A stretch of 64,000 nucleotides of DNA from Cohnella algarum (GTDB lineage: Bacteria; Bacillota; Bacilli; Paenibacillales; Paenibacillaceae): the NCBI RefSeq assembly GCF_016937515.1, contig NZ_JAFHKM010000002.1, positions 1,049,001-1,113,000 on the forward strand, written 5' to 3'. Shown piece after piece: positions 35,542 through 47,201 of this stretch. Numbering within the stretch: the first letter of the stretch is position 1; every line of letters begins with the position of its first letter. Below the pieces are notes generated by a model. The model saw only the letters and a list, made by a program, of their open reading frames with translations, had not been told where the DNA came from and did no database searches. Position numbers and translations under genes: made by a program.

Positions 35542-36654
35542 TTATTTTTTTAAGACAAGAGAAAAATTGTAGAAGTGATTGGCTTCATTTATTTTCGGAA
35601 CAATTTCCTCACTCAAAAAAGAAGCTACTACCGTGAAGCCTGTTATTTCAAACAAGTGCTTTAATGCCTCCGGGAAAAGAGGTTTTTCGTGTGTTGGGTC
35701 CAGGTAATATACATTATGCATTACATAAGTTGAAGTAGTATTCGGAGTCTCAATTACAAGAGTTCCGTCTTTTTTTAACTTTCTATAAAGTAATTGAATA
35801 AATTCTATTTTATGCTTGACAGATAAATGTTCAATGACGTGTCCGACAAATATACCGTCCAAACAGCTATCCTTGGCCTCCGATAGGAAATTAAGCACAT
35901 CGTTGACTTCAGCTTGGAAGCCTTTGGAGACACATTCCTCAATTAAGCGTGGGTTAGAGTCAACTCCGTATCCGCGAATTCCATGCTCTTGAAGTAGTTC
36001 TAGGAAGTAACCTTTCCCGCACCCCAAATCAACTACCACTTCGCTATTTTGAAAATATGGCATATATTTCGAATAGATTCGCTTTACTTCGTCTGGCTCT
36101 GCACTAAATTTATTTGCAAATGTGGAATAATCGAAATCCATTCTTTTTTCATCTTCAATCTGTTTCTTAACTTTTAGCAATTCGTCTCTCAGTGCATGGA
36201 GCAGTTCATCCTGTTTAAATAATTCATTTTGTAATGAAGCATTCTTTTCCTTAAGATGAGAAATAACTCTCGTCTGATTATTAAGCGCTTCAACAGCTGC
36301 ATTTAATCCAAACCATATTTCTTGATTCAAGTACTTTTGTTGATGTGAGAAAACATCTACATACCATTTTGTAAATAATCGGGTTCCGAATTTCCGAATC
36401 GGAACAAGTACTTTTCCTAATAATTTAAATCTTGATACTAACTGAGGTTCTACAAAAGCGACGGGCATATTGGGGGTTACCCGCTGAGATAATCTTTTTA
36501 ATTGCTGATTTAGCTTTTGCATTTGCTCTCCAACCGGTGTGCTATCCTGCAGCTCATTAATTGAAGGTTCATTTTCAAGGAAATTTACCTTATCTTGGCG
36601 CACGACAGTTCTTATTTGATTCATAACATCCCCAGGGGTGAATGTTTTTCTCAT
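35542..36654 (-). CDS. SAM-dependent methyltransferase with N-terminal coiled coil
   Basis: 370 residues. The N-terminal half (about 40-170) is charged and heptad-like, with a long coiled coil at about 125-172 (HLKEKNASLQNELFKQDELL). The class I methyltransferase domain follows: motif I VVDLGCGKGYF at 207-217, then YGVDSNPRLIEE, FVGHVIEHL and GTLVIETPNTTS. It directly follows wzt by 11 bases. In ABC-dependent glycan systems a methyltransferase with a coiled coil caps the chain end and fixes its length (WbdD in E. coli O9a, WsaE in Geobacillus S-layer glycan), and the cap is recognised by the Wzt C-terminal domain. Capping methylation is my inference. Confidence 0.82.
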   Translation of the reverse strand: MRKTFTPGDVMNQIRTVVRQDKVNFLENEPSINELQDSTPVGEQMQKLNQQLKRLSQRVTPNMPVAFVEPQLVSRFKLLGKVLVPIRKFGTRLFTKWYVDVFSHQQKYLNQEIWFGLNAAVEALNNQTRVISHLKEKNASLQNELFKQDELLHALRDELLKVKKQIEDEKRMDFDYSTFANKFSAEPDEVKRIYSKYMPYFQNSEVVVDLGCGKGYFLELLQEHGIRGYGVDSNPRLIEECVSKGFQAEVNDVLNFLSEAKDSCLDGIFVGHVIEHLSVKHKIEFIQLLYRKLKKDGTLVIETPNTTSTYVMHNVYYLDPTHEKPLFPEALKHLFEITGFTVVASFLSEEIVPKINEANHFYNFSLVLKK

Positions 36655-36665
36655 GGTATCCCCTC

Positions 36666-37922
36666 CTAAATCTCTCTAAATCTCCAAATATGCTTTAATT
36701 TTACAATCCCAACGTCATTTATTGTACTTGAAACCTTAAAGGAGTATTTTTTATCATGGTAATCATATTGATTCCCATTTGTATCGTGAACCGCAACAGA
36801 TACGAGATAAGTACCCGATACTAAATCCAATGAAGGTACTACAAATTCCATCTCTCCTTGATCTGATTGCTTTAGATCCTTAACAACAAATTGATCAATC
36901 GAAGTGTTTGTTCCATAACAATGGATATTATTTATTGTGACTATACTGACTCCAAATACCGGGTTTTCGATATTTTTCTTTGCTCTAAACTTAAGTTTTA
37001 TATGCATCCTCTCTCCGGAAAGAAAACCTAGCTTTTTATTGTTTTGGCCATCAGTAAAGATCACATCCGTAATTTCAACATCACGGTTTCCCCATCTATT
37101 TGCAGTTTCATTTTTTTCTTCAACTTCCAGCTCATCGATTGGGACCGATGAGTCAGGTTCTATTACCATATCTTCTTCAATTAATCTTTTATTTTCTTCT
37201 TCGCTCAAATAAGTCAGGTACTTATCAATAACTCGTCTTGGACTACCATCGTCAACCACTTTACTATTATTAATCCAAACGACCCGGTCACATAGCTTTT
37301 CCATAGCTCCCAAGTCATGCGAAACAAAAACGATAGTCGTTCCATTACTTTTGAGCTTCAATAACTGGTCCATGCATTTTTGCTGGAATGCAGTGTCACC
37401 GACAGCCAATACTTCGTCAATTAATAAAATATCCGGTTCAACCATAATCGCAACGGAAAACGCCAACCGCATGTACATCCCCGAAGAATAATTTCGAACC
37501 GGATTTTCAATATAATCTTTTAGTTCAGAAAAAGTAATAATATCATTTAGTTTTGCTTTGATTTCTTTCTTATTTAAGCCCAAAATCGCGGCATTCATAT
37601 AGATGTTTTCTCTGCCTGTAAAATCGGGATGAAACCCCGCTCCGAGCTCCAATAAGCTTGAAACCTTTCCCTCTACATCTATCGTTCCCCGATCCGGATA
37701 CAGGATTCCCGTCAGGAGCTTTAAAAGTGTACTTTTTCCAGAACCATTTCTTCCAAGTAATCCAACCGTCTCACCTTTTGAAATAGTTAAAGATACGTTA
37801 TCCAGTGCTGTAAAAACTTCCGCTTTGTTCCGCCTGCCCAAAATGCGCTCTTTTAATGTTGATGCACGTTCCTTATATATTTTGAAAGATTTAGTCACAT
37901 TACTGACTTGAATGACTTCCAT
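36666..37922 (-). CDS. wzt: Glycan ABC exporter ATPase with C-terminal carbohydrate-binding domain
   Basis: 418 residues. Walker A GRNGSGKS at 57-64, signature YSSGMYMRLAF at about 144-154, Walker B ILLIDE at 164-169 followed by the usual EVLAVGD, and a switch His in FVSHDLGAM. Residues from about 270 on (RWGNRDVEITDVIFTDGQN...) form a Wzt C-terminal beta-sandwich that binds the modified chain end before export. It pairs with the permease encoded 14 bases upstream. The presence of the binding domain predicts a capped glycan, and a methyltransferase follows. Confidence 0.94.
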   Translation of the reverse strand: MEVIQVSNVTKSFKIYKERASTLKERILGRRNKAEVFTALDNVSLTISKGETVGLLGRNGSGKSTLLKLLTGILYPDRGTIDVEGKVSSLLELGAGFHPDFTGRENIYMNAAILGLNKKEIKAKLNDIITFSELKDYIENPVRNYSSGMYMRLAFSVAIMVEPDILLIDEVLAVGDTAFQQKCMDQLLKLKSNGTTIVFVSHDLGAMEKLCDRVVWINNSKVVDDGSPRRVIDKYLTYLSEEENKRLIEEDMVIEPDSSVPIDELEVEEKNETANRWGNRDVEITDVIFTDGQNNKKLGFLSGERMHIKLKFRAKKNIENPVFGVSIVTINNIHCYGTNTSIDQFVVKDLKQSDQGEMEFVVPSLDLVSGTYLVSVAVHDTNGNQYDYHDKKYSFKVSSTINDVGIVKLKHIWRFREI

Positions 37923-37936
37923 CTAATTTACCACCC

Positions 37937-38713
37937 TTATATTTCTTCGGCAAAATGACGACTAAGTTTTTTGAACACCTTTAAAGAAAGTATGAGAAGA
38001 ACGCTTGATAAAAGTGCAACAACCAGCAATTCAACCGTATTGGGGTATTGATTATAAAAGAAAATCTGCTGGAAGCTTTCTATTATGACTCGCATAGGGT
38101 TATAATCAAAAATATAGCCTATTTCTTCAGGAATCATATTGCTTGGAAATACGATAGGGGTCAGATAAAACCAAACCATAACCAAAATCCCCATAATATG
38201 CTCAAGGTCACGAAAATAAACATTCAGTCCGGATATCAATAAAGCCAACGATAATGTGAAAATAAAATAAATTAATAAAACAAGCGGCAGCAATAATAAT
38301 GGCAAACCAACCTGAACCTTTGCTATTAACAGTATTGGAATTAGAATAATCAAACTGAAAAAATAATTTATGAATCCTCCCGAGACAACAGCCAGTGGCA
38401 ATATTTCTTTAGGAAAGTAAATCTTTTTTACTAGGCCGGCGTTTCTTATAACAGCACTGGATCCAGCAGTAATAGATTGGCTTAAAATATTCCACGATAT
38501 TAAACCAATAAATAAGTATGCCGTATAATTATCCATTTCTATTCTTACAACAAATTTGAAGACAATAGAATAAACCAACAACATAAGCAATGGGTTGAGA
38601 AGAGTCCAAAAAAAACCTAGAAAAGAACCCTTATAACGTGTCCTTAAATCAGTTAGAACCAGACTTTCCAGCATTTGCCTGTAGGCATATATTTCTTTTG
38701 CCTTTTTAAACAT
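37937..38713 (-). CDS. wzm: Glycan ABC exporter permease
   Basis: 258 residues with six membrane helices. The amphipathic N-terminal segment LVLTDLRTRYKGSFLGFFWTLLNPLLMLLVYSIVF and the late FDYNPMRVIIESFQ are typical of Wzm/TagG permeases (ABC-2 family). Together with the ATPase it moves a complete undecaprenyl-linked glycan to the outside. It overlaps the upstream rmd gene by eight bases. Confidence 0.93.
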   Translation of the reverse strand: MFKKAKEIYAYRQMLESLVLTDLRTRYKGSFLGFFWTLLNPLLMLLVYSIVFKFVVRIEMDNYTAYLFIGLISWNILSQSITAGSSAVIRNAGLVKKIYFPKEILPLAVVSGGFINYFFSLIILIPILLIAKVQVGLPLLLLPLVLLIYFIFTLSLALLISGLNVYFRDLEHIMGILVMVWFYLTPIVFPSNMIPEEIGYIFDYNPMRVIIESFQQIFFYNQYPNTVELLVVALLSSVLLILSLKVFKKLSRHFAEEI

Positions 38714-39689
38714 TACGGGAATACTCCTTAGAGTTGCTGGATATTTCAGTTCTCCAGTAGTTTAATATATCTTCTAAAGACTGTTTGATAGCAATTCGAT
38801 TGCTCCATCCCGTCTGCTCATGTATTTTCGTAGGATCACCATAATAACGAGGATAATCCACCGGCCTATGCAAAGCTTGATTTTCCCTAACTTCAATGTT
38901 ACTAAAAGTACTAAAGCTGATATATTGCTCAAGGATAAAACGGATGGTTACCGGTTTTCCAGAGCAAACATTATATATCTCTCCAAATCTTGCATTTTTC
39001 AATAAGGATTCGTACGCAGAAACAATATCTCTTACGTCGCAAAAATCCCGCTCCGAATTAAGATTGCCTACCTCTATTAAGGGCGCTTTTAGTCCAAATT
39101 CAATTTCAGCAATTTGCTTAGCAAAATCCGATGCAACAAAACCAATACGTTGCATCGGACCAATATGATTAAAAGGTCTGGCATGAACAATTCTTATTCC
39201 ATATGCATTGTAATAATGCTGAGCCAACATTGATACAGAAGCTTTAGATACTCCATAAGGACTAATCGGCTGTAAGGGAGTCGATTCCTTAATCGGCATC
39301 ATATCTGTTGGAACCTTGCCATATTCCTCGGAAGAACCTACTGTAATAATTTTAACTGAAGCAGAAACATCGCTTTTTTTTATTGCTTCTAACAAGGATA
39401 TCGTATGATCCACATTTGATTGGAAGGTGTCTTTAACATTTTCCCAGGACTTTTTCACAGAACTCTGTCCCGAAAGATGAAATATATAATCCGGTCTGAT
39501 CTCATTCAGATGTTTGATTAATTGATTTTCATCATTCAAGTCAACAGATAAAATATTCCACGGCAAACTATGAATAGCCATAATTGAAGTTTGTCTGGTT
39601 GTCCCCCAAACTTCGTACTCTTTTTCAATTAAATAACTGGCTAAGTGTCTCCCCACAAAGCCGTTAATTCCGGTAATAATTGCCCTCAT
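38706..39689 (-). CDS. rmd: GDP-4-keto-6-deoxy-D-mannose reductase-like SDR
   Basis: 327 residues. ITGINGFVGRHLASYLIEKEYEVWG is the NADP motif and SPYGVSKASVSMLAQHYY holds YxxxK. FNHIGPMQRIGFVASDFAKQIAEIE is characteristic of RMD enzymes, which reduce GDP-4-keto-6-deoxymannose to GDP-D-rhamnose. It is next to gmd (13-base gap), which makes the substrate. Epimerising fucose synthases (Fcl) have a different active-site pattern, so D-rhamnose is the favoured product; GDP-6-deoxy-D-talose is the alternative. Confidence 0.85.
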   Translation of the reverse strand: MRAIITGINGFVGRHLASYLIEKEYEVWGTTRQTSIMAIHSLPWNILSVDLNDENQLIKHLNEIRPDYIFHLSGQSSVKKSWENVKDTFQSNVDHTISLLEAIKKSDVSASVKIITVGSSEEYGKVPTDMMPIKESTPLQPISPYGVSKASVSMLAQHYYNAYGIRIVHARPFNHIGPMQRIGFVASDFAKQIAEIEFGLKAPLIEVGNLNSERDFCDVRDIVSAYESLLKNARFGEIYNVCSGKPVTIRFILEQYISFSTFSNIEVRENQALHRPVDYPRYYGDPTKIHEQTGWSNRIAIKQSLEDILNYWRTEISSNSKEYSRNV

Positions 39690-39702
39690 ATTTTCACCGC
39701 TC

Positions 39703-41785
<2,083 letters not shown>

Positions 41786-41789
<4 letters not shown>

Positions 41790-43075
41790 AACCGGCCTCC
41801 TAATTGATCGCTTATCTCTTTTAAACGCTTTTCTACTTTAGTACCTACTGCCTGCGGGGAGAAGTCCGTTTTGATCGAATGCATCCCGTTCATTGAAATT
41901 CGATCATAAAAACCAGAATCATTCACCAGTTTCACCATATATTCGCCGGCATGTTCAATATCGGGATCTGCCCAGATTTGCTCCGCCGTATACGGCCCGT
42001 AATCTTTGCCGATTTTTTTAAGTCGATATCGGACAGGACACGAATTCTCTTCATTCATAAAATCGGTATTGGCAGACCAGTTCGTCCCGATAGCGGGTTT
42101 GCCTAAATACATAGCCTCAGCCAACCCCAAGCCGAAACCTTCGCTCCGATGCAGCGATATGTAACTATCCGCACACTGAATCAAAGCATTCGTATCGTTA
42201 CGACTGAAAGTTTCTTTTAAGATATAAATATTGACATAGCCAGTTACAAGCGCCAAAAGCTGTTTCATATCCTCTTTATTCGAACCGGCATTATTTACTT
42301 TCACAATTAGACCGACAGAAGAATCATCCGGTTGAAATGCTTTCTTAAAAGCTTCAATAGAGGCAATTGGGTTTTTCCGTTCTTGGAAGCTGTTCATATC
42401 GTACATGGTAAGAAATAAAAACGATCGCTCCGGAAGTTGAAAATAGGATCGATTCCGAGGATTTTCTATTTTCACTTCAATGCCATGGGGTATGATGGAA
42501 ACGGGAACATTGCTCTTTGCGGAAACAGACTCGGCCACGAAAGATGTTGGAACCCATACCTCGTTTACAAATTTAAAACCATCCAACCACTCATCCGGAA
42601 ATTCGGGTAATTCCCAATGCCAGTACCCGATGTTATACCTTTTCTCAAAGAGCGATTGCCCAAAATGCGTATAAACTTCAACCATTTGTTCAGCATTCAC
42701 GTGAAAGATATTTACATTGTATTGCGGAGCCTCAACTTCCTTGTGCCGCCACGACATATCGGTCATTCTTGCCGTATTCGTACCTTTAAAATTAATAATG
42801 TCAAACGGGATTGAGGTTGTGCTTATACACTTTGCCGCAATCCTGCAAGATTCGCCGATTCCCATTTCGGCCCTTGCATAGCCGATTAAGTTAATCCCCG
42901 TAATGTTCAAATGTTGTACCGATGTCGAACGTATGTCCAGCTTTTCCAAAGAGAAGGCTCTGTCGATTACTTTCTTCTTCAGTCTCTTTCTCATGGACTG
43001 CGGAATGAACGGAATCAACACTTTTTTCATAGAGATTGCTAACTTGTAAATGATCCTAAAAAGAAAAGACTTCAT
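41786..43075 (-). CDS. Glycosyltransferase family 4, first gene of the long glycan operon
   Basis: 429 residues. A basic N-terminal extension of about 40 residues precedes NITGINLIGYARAEMGIGESCRIAAKCI, a variant GT4 glycine loop; FLFLTMYDMNSFQERKNPIASIEAF and SYISLHRSEGFGLGLAEAMYLGKPAIGTNW form the donor site with E-x7-E. The ATG at 43075 has only a weak SD, and an ATG at 43030 is possible. A promoter with an extended -10 lies 70 bases upstream, so this is probably the first gene of an operon that runs to rmlD. Confidence 0.82.
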
Positions 43076-43142
43076 GAACTACGCGCACCGCCGATTCCAT
43101 TTGCTCCTGCTATTAAACGCTTCAGAGCTCATATTATCGAAT

Positions 43143-43151
43143 ATTATACCA
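43143..43151 (-). promoter_or_regulatory. Extended -10 promoter of the long glycan operon
   Basis: The minus strand reads TGGTATAAT, a perfect -10 with the TGn extension. The -35 region is poor (TCAAAA at 17-base spacing), as is usual for extended -10 promoters. The predicted transcript start is near 43136, 60 bases before the first start codon. Confidence 0.6.
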
Positions 43152-43209
43152 TGTTTCCTCGCAGTTTTTGACTATTTCTGTAGATTCCTGTAATTGGCGA
43201 AACCCCATT

Positions 43210-43743
43210 CTATTCCACCCGATACCCGCCCCGCACCAGCACCGTCAACCCGTTCTTCTGGTTCGGATCCGGCTCGACGCCGCGGCCGTCGCGTGGGAAC
43301 AGGATCAGGTGGTTGAGCGGCACCGGCTTGCCGTTCGTGAGGTCGGCGCCGGCCGTCAGATCGGACAGCCCGTTCGCATCGGTCGTATACGCGACCGCTT
43401 TGCCCACGCGGACGACAAGCTCGCCGCCGCCGTTCACCATGATGCGCTTGCCGAACGGAACGTTCACGACCTCCAGGGCATCGCCTTGCCCGTTTTCCGC
43501 CTCTCCTGCGCTACCGGAGGAGGAGCCGTTGCCGCTGCCCGTCGAATCCCCGTTCCCGGTTCCCTGGCCCAATAGTTCGGCTATTTTTTGATCTACGTAG
43601 CTTTTCGTGACGATCGGGTCATCCGTGGAGCCCGGAGCTGCCGTCGAAGCATCCGCGTATACGGTTTTGTAAAGGCCGAAACCGCCGGCAACGATTACGG
43701 CTGCGATAAGCGCCGAATAAGAAAAACGTTTCACGTTCATCAT
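43210..43743 (-). CDS. Small secreted or membrane-anchored protein of unknown function
   Basis: About 177 residues from ATG 43743 (AGGA six bases upstream; a second ATG follows at once). MMNVKRFSYSALIAAVIVAGGFGLYK is a signal peptide or signal anchor. A short helix (KSYVDQKIAELLG) and a Gly/Ser/Asn-rich linker of some 25 residues precede a compact C-terminal domain of about 85 residues (VVNVPFGKRIMVNGGGELVVRVGKAVAYTTD). No family recognised. The two ends resemble an extracellular linker-plus-domain layout. It follows the GT2 gene with only 16 bases between, in the GC-rich block. Confidence 0.65.
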   Translation of the reverse strand: MMNVKRFSYSALIAAVIVAGGFGLYKTVYADASTAAPGSTDDPIVTKSYVDQKIAELLGQGTGNGDSTGSGNGSSSGSAGEAENGQGDALEVVNVPFGKRIMVNGGGELVVRVGKAVAYTTDANGLSDLTAGADLTNGKPVPLNHLILFPRDGRGVEPDPNQKNGLTVLVRGGYRVE

Positions 43744-43759
43744 GATCCATCCTTTCGTT

Positions 43760-44722
43760 TTATCGTTCGTCATGGTTCAAGGGGACCGAATAACTTGCGC
43801 GTTCGTGCTCCTCGCGATTCCAGTAAAAAGAATACATGCTCAACTTCTTGCGGATAAACATGGGGATGGCCGGATAGCTTAATCCGAGACGATAACCGCT
43901 ATACTTCGCCGCAGCTTCCAGCACCAGCCGGGGAACGGACCGCCAATCGCCGCTCTGCAGGAGCTGCTGCATTTGTTTTTTGACGAGCTTGACGCCTTGG
44001 CCCTCCGCTTTCGCATGCTTCAAAATCCAGTTGTGGATTCTCAGCGAAGCGCCGATGTCGAAGTTCCGTCGAAACTGCTGCCGCAACGTATAATGGTGGG
44101 AATGGATGACTCTCGCTTCCGACTGATAAACAACGGTATAGCCATTTAAAATGAACCTGGCGGTAATGACCATATCTTCGTTCAAAATAATCGGTTCCGG
44201 AAATCTGCCGATCGCTTCGAAAGCCTCCCGCCGATAGGCAGCGCACACGTTCGTAAAGAAAAAAAGCTTGATGCCGAGCCGATCCAAATCTTTAAGCGAC
44301 TTGTGCTGCGGCTCGGGAGGATAATTCAATTCGGCCGTCATTCGTTCGAGCACGGCCGCGCCCGGCCTGGCGACTTGGCGCCCGCAAACGGACGATACTT
44401 CGGGATGCTCCGCCAGCGGCCGCGTGAGCGCCTCGAGCAGCCGGTCGTCCTCCGGCAGCGCATCCTGCGTCAGAAACACCAGCACGTCCCCGGACGCCTT
44501 GGAAGCCGCCATATTCCGCGTGCCCCCGTGATCGAACCGCTCTTTCGGGATTTGGAGCACTTTGGCCCCATTTTCCCTGGCGATCGCCACGGTCCGGTCA
44601 CCGGAGTCGGAATCGACGACAATGATCTCGTGCGCCTTCACCGTCTGCCTATGGAGCCGATCCAGCAAAGCCGGCAAATAGCGCTCCGCGTTCAACGTCG
44701 GGATAATTACGGATATTTGCAT
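43760..44722 (-). CDS. Glycosyltransferase family 2 (rhamnosyltransferase-like)
   Basis: 320 residues, GT-A fold. MQISVIIPTLNAERYLPALLDRLHRQ, HEIIVVDSDSGDRTVAIARENGAKVLQIP and FDHGGTRNMAASKASGDVLVFLTQDALP (metal-binding TQDA in place of DxD) are typical of the rhamnosyltransferase group. AAAGGA lies eight bases before ATG. It probably extends the lipid-linked linker made by the initiating enzyme upstream. Confidence 0.85.
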   Translation of the reverse strand: MQISVIIPTLNAERYLPALLDRLHRQTVKAHEIIVVDSDSGDRTVAIARENGAKVLQIPKERFDHGGTRNMAASKASGDVLVFLTQDALPEDDRLLEALTRPLAEHPEVSSVCGRQVARPGAAVLERMTAELNYPPEPQHKSLKDLDRLGIKLFFFTNVCAAYRREAFEAIGRFPEPIILNEDMVITARFILNGYTVVYQSEARVIHSHHYTLRQQFRRNFDIGASLRIHNWILKHAKAEGQGVKLVKKQMQQLLQSGDWRSVPRLVLEAAAKYSGYRLGLSYPAIPMFIRKKLSMYSFYWNREEHERASYSVPLNHDER

Positions 44723-44740
44723 TTCATAAGTCCTTTACTT

Positions 44741-47188
44741 TCATTGGAGTAGCTGACCAAGGACGTTCGCTTCTTCCGGATCCGCTTGAATCAGCCGCTC
44801 GTAGAGCGCCGGATCGTCCTTCCCTTGCTTGCGAAGCGACGCGAGGTAGTACCTAGCCGCATAACGGTCGTTCGGTTGGGACAAATCTTCCATAATACCG
44901 GGCTGCAGCACCTCTTCCGCCTTTGCATAGTCGCCGTTGACATAGTAGACTTGTCCCGCCGCTACACGGACGGAGTTCGGCACGTTGAAAGGCCGGCTTA
45001 CGATGACGGTTTCCGGCAGCTCGTCGACGCCCGCCCTCAGGCGAACCATTTCATCGTGCAGCTCGATGATCTTGTCTTCCGCCGCTTGAGAGTCGCTTCC
45101 GGATTGACGCTGATCTTCCCATTGCCGAAGCAAAACCGATACGGCTTGTTCGTAATATCCCTGTTCGTACTTATTGGACGCGATGCCGTCCAGAATGATT
45201 TGAAGGGCGGCTTCGTCGTCCCCCGCCTTCTCGTGAACCAGGTAATTCATATACATGCCCGCCTGGTAATTCGGCTCTTTCGCAACGAGCTTGTCCAAAT
45301 ATTGTTGCGCAACGTCGAGGTACGTCGGGTCTTGCGTTTGCTCATACACCTGGTAATTGATCGCAACCGCCTGGTTGAGAACGATCGGGTGGCCCGGGTT
45401 TTGCTTCAAGCTGCTGTCCAGATGGCTCATCATCGTTTCGTAGGTTTGATTCGTGTTGACCGCTTGCGTATATTTGTCGAATTGATCGCTTGCATAAAGC
45501 CATTTGGCGGCAAAAACGACAACCGCAATCGACAACGCCCCGAGCGCGGCAGCCGTGCTATACTGAACGATCCGTCTTTTCGCTTCCGTTACGTTCGAGA
45601 AAATGACATTCCGCTGCGTTCCGGCCAGAATGCCCAGGCAAAGGAAGACGATGAATCCGTACAACAGATAGGACATGCCGAAATCGATCAAGGAGTGAAG
45701 AAGGATCGTAACCGGCGTCATAAAATAAAACAGCGTCACGGACCGTTCCTCTTCCTCGGCTTTGCGATAGGAGCGCAGGAAGACGACGAGAATGGCCGCA
45801 ATCAACCCGACAATCGCGATGAAGCCGACAATGCCCGTTTCCGCCAGCAGCTGCACGAAATAGCTGTGCGTCTGCATGCTCGAGTAAGGGTAAGATTGGT
45901 ACCGCTCGTAAAACGATTCCCACGTCCCTGTCCCGGCGCCAAAGATCGGATTTTGTTTCCAGATGGACAGCGCGTCCTTATACATCGTCAGGCGTTCGTA
46001 CACGCTGTGCGTTTGGAAGTTGACGCCTTCCACCCGTTCGCGAATGATCGGCGGAAGAAATCGGGTGAGGAGTCCCGAGAAAATGGCCGCCGCCCCGATC
46101 ACGAACACGCCGATGAAAGCAAGCGGCAGCGTCGCATTGGCCCACCGGGATCCGAAACGTTCGGTCATTTTCGTCACCTTCGGCTCTACGTACTTAGCCA
46201 GCGCAAAGGTTGCAGCCGACATGACAACGGAAACGCCGATCAGCAGTCCCCAATAGCCGATCGTTTCTCCCGAGAACATCGCGACCGTATCGAAAGCCGC
46301 CTGATTGGCCGCCGCTTCTTGAATCCCCGTAATGACGGCGATTCCCCGTTCCGTCAGCGCCGTGTAGATCGCCAGAGACAAGCCTACGCCGATAACGGAA
46401 TAAAGAATGGCCATGATCTGTTGACGGAGCGTAAACATCGCCAAAGCGGCTACCGCGATAACGGGGAGGATTACGAGCGCCCCGCGGGAGAGGGTGAGAA
46501 AAAACGACACGATGACCGGCATCAGCATAAACCCGTGAAGGAGCTGCGCAAACCGGCTGCTCGTTCGATTAATTTCAATCAATATCGCGATCCACAGCGT
46601 CAGGAGCAGTACGGCATACGCATTTGGATATTGGAAGACCGACGTAATCCGCACCCCGTCCTGCGGCGTAAGCGAATCCAGCATATACGCGTTACCGAAC
46701 AAAGTAAGGAACCCGTAAAAGACGACAAAATATCCGAAAATTAGATATACGGTCGGAAACCATTGCAATATGCTTTTATAGTTGGCAAGCAAAATCCCGG
46801 CGATAAAAAAGACGAACAACATGATGCTGACAAACAGTCCGTATTTCGCCAGGTAGGGAGAGCCCGCTTGAAACGTTGCCAGAAGGTAAACCAACGGAAT
46901 GACCAGTCCCGCAACGCCGAGCGCCGCGTTCGTTTTCCATGTCGTATACTTCTGCACGATATGGATAACGCACCAGCAGACAATGAAGAACGCCACAAGC
47001 ATGGAATATAGGATCGGTTTTTCAAACTGATAAGAGGACGGATTATGAATGCCGTATCCCTGAAAAATCCCATTGTTAAACCCTGCGATCAGCAGCAAGC
47101 AGACGATCCAGCCCCAAGCGAACGTATGCATGATAAAGCTCGGGTTCGGCTCCAGATCGCGCTTGCTTTGTTTCTTTGTACTCACCAC
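44741..47188 (-). CDS. O-antigen ligase/Wzy-C family protein with C-terminal TPR region (candidate O-oligosaccharyltransferase)
   Basis: 815 residues from GTG 47188 (AGGAG six bases upstream). The first 540 residues hold 12-13 membrane helices with the Wzy_C core: a long loop containing RFLPPIIRERVEGVNFQTHSVYERLTMYKDALSIWKQNPIFGAGTGTWESFYERYQSYPYSSMQTHSYFVQLLAETG is the periplasm-facing catalytic loop with conserved Arg and His. The last 230 residues are TPR-like helices (GHPIVLNQAVAINYQVYEQ, YAKAEEVLQPGIME). The same architecture is known for WsfB of Paenibacillus alvei, which transfers the glycan to S-layer protein tyrosines. Its position next to a WsfP-like initiator and S-layer genes supports that role. 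Confidence 0.82.
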   Translation of the reverse strand: MVSTKKQSKRDLEPNPSFIMHTFAWGWIVCLLLIAGFNNGIFQGYGIHNPSSYQFEKPILYSMLVAFFIVCWCVIHIVQKYTTWKTNAALGVAGLVIPLVYLLATFQAGSPYLAKYGLFVSIMLFVFFIAGILLANYKSILQWFPTVYLIFGYFVVFYGFLTLFGNAYMLDSLTPQDGVRITSVFQYPNAYAVLLLTLWIAILIEINRTSSRFAQLLHGFMLMPVIVSFFLTLSRGALVILPVIAVAALAMFTLRQQIMAILYSVIGVGLSLAIYTALTERGIAVITGIQEAAANQAAFDTVAMFSGETIGYWGLLIGVSVVMSAATFALAKYVEPKVTKMTERFGSRWANATLPLAFIGVFVIGAAAIFSGLLTRFLPPIIRERVEGVNFQTHSVYERLTMYKDALSIWKQNPIFGAGTGTWESFYERYQSYPYSSMQTHSYFVQLLAETGIVGFIAIVGLIAAILVVFLRSYRKAEEEERSVTLFYFMTPVTILLHSLIDFGMSYLLYGFIVFLCLGILAGTQRNVIFSNVTEAKRRIVQYSTAAALGALSIAVVVFAAKWLYASDQFDKYTQAVNTNQTYETMMSHLDSSLKQNPGHPIVLNQAVAINYQVYEQTQDPTYLDVAQQYLDKLVAKEPNYQAGMYMNYLVHEKAGDDEAALQIILDGIASNKYEQGYYEQAVSVLLRQWEDQRQSGSDSQAAEDKIIELHDEMVRLRAGVDELPETVIVSRPFNVPNSVRVAAGQVYYVNGDYAKAEEVLQPGIMEDLSQPNDRYAARYYLASLRKQGKDDPALYERLIQADPEEANVLGQLLQ

Positions 47189-47201
47189 TCGCCACTCCTC
47201 G

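Noticed and set aside
43076..43209. Attachment site or integrase remnant at the edge of the AT-rich block
   Set aside because: Only a promoter is visible; no direct repeats, tRNA gene or recombinase gene was found at either edge of the block.
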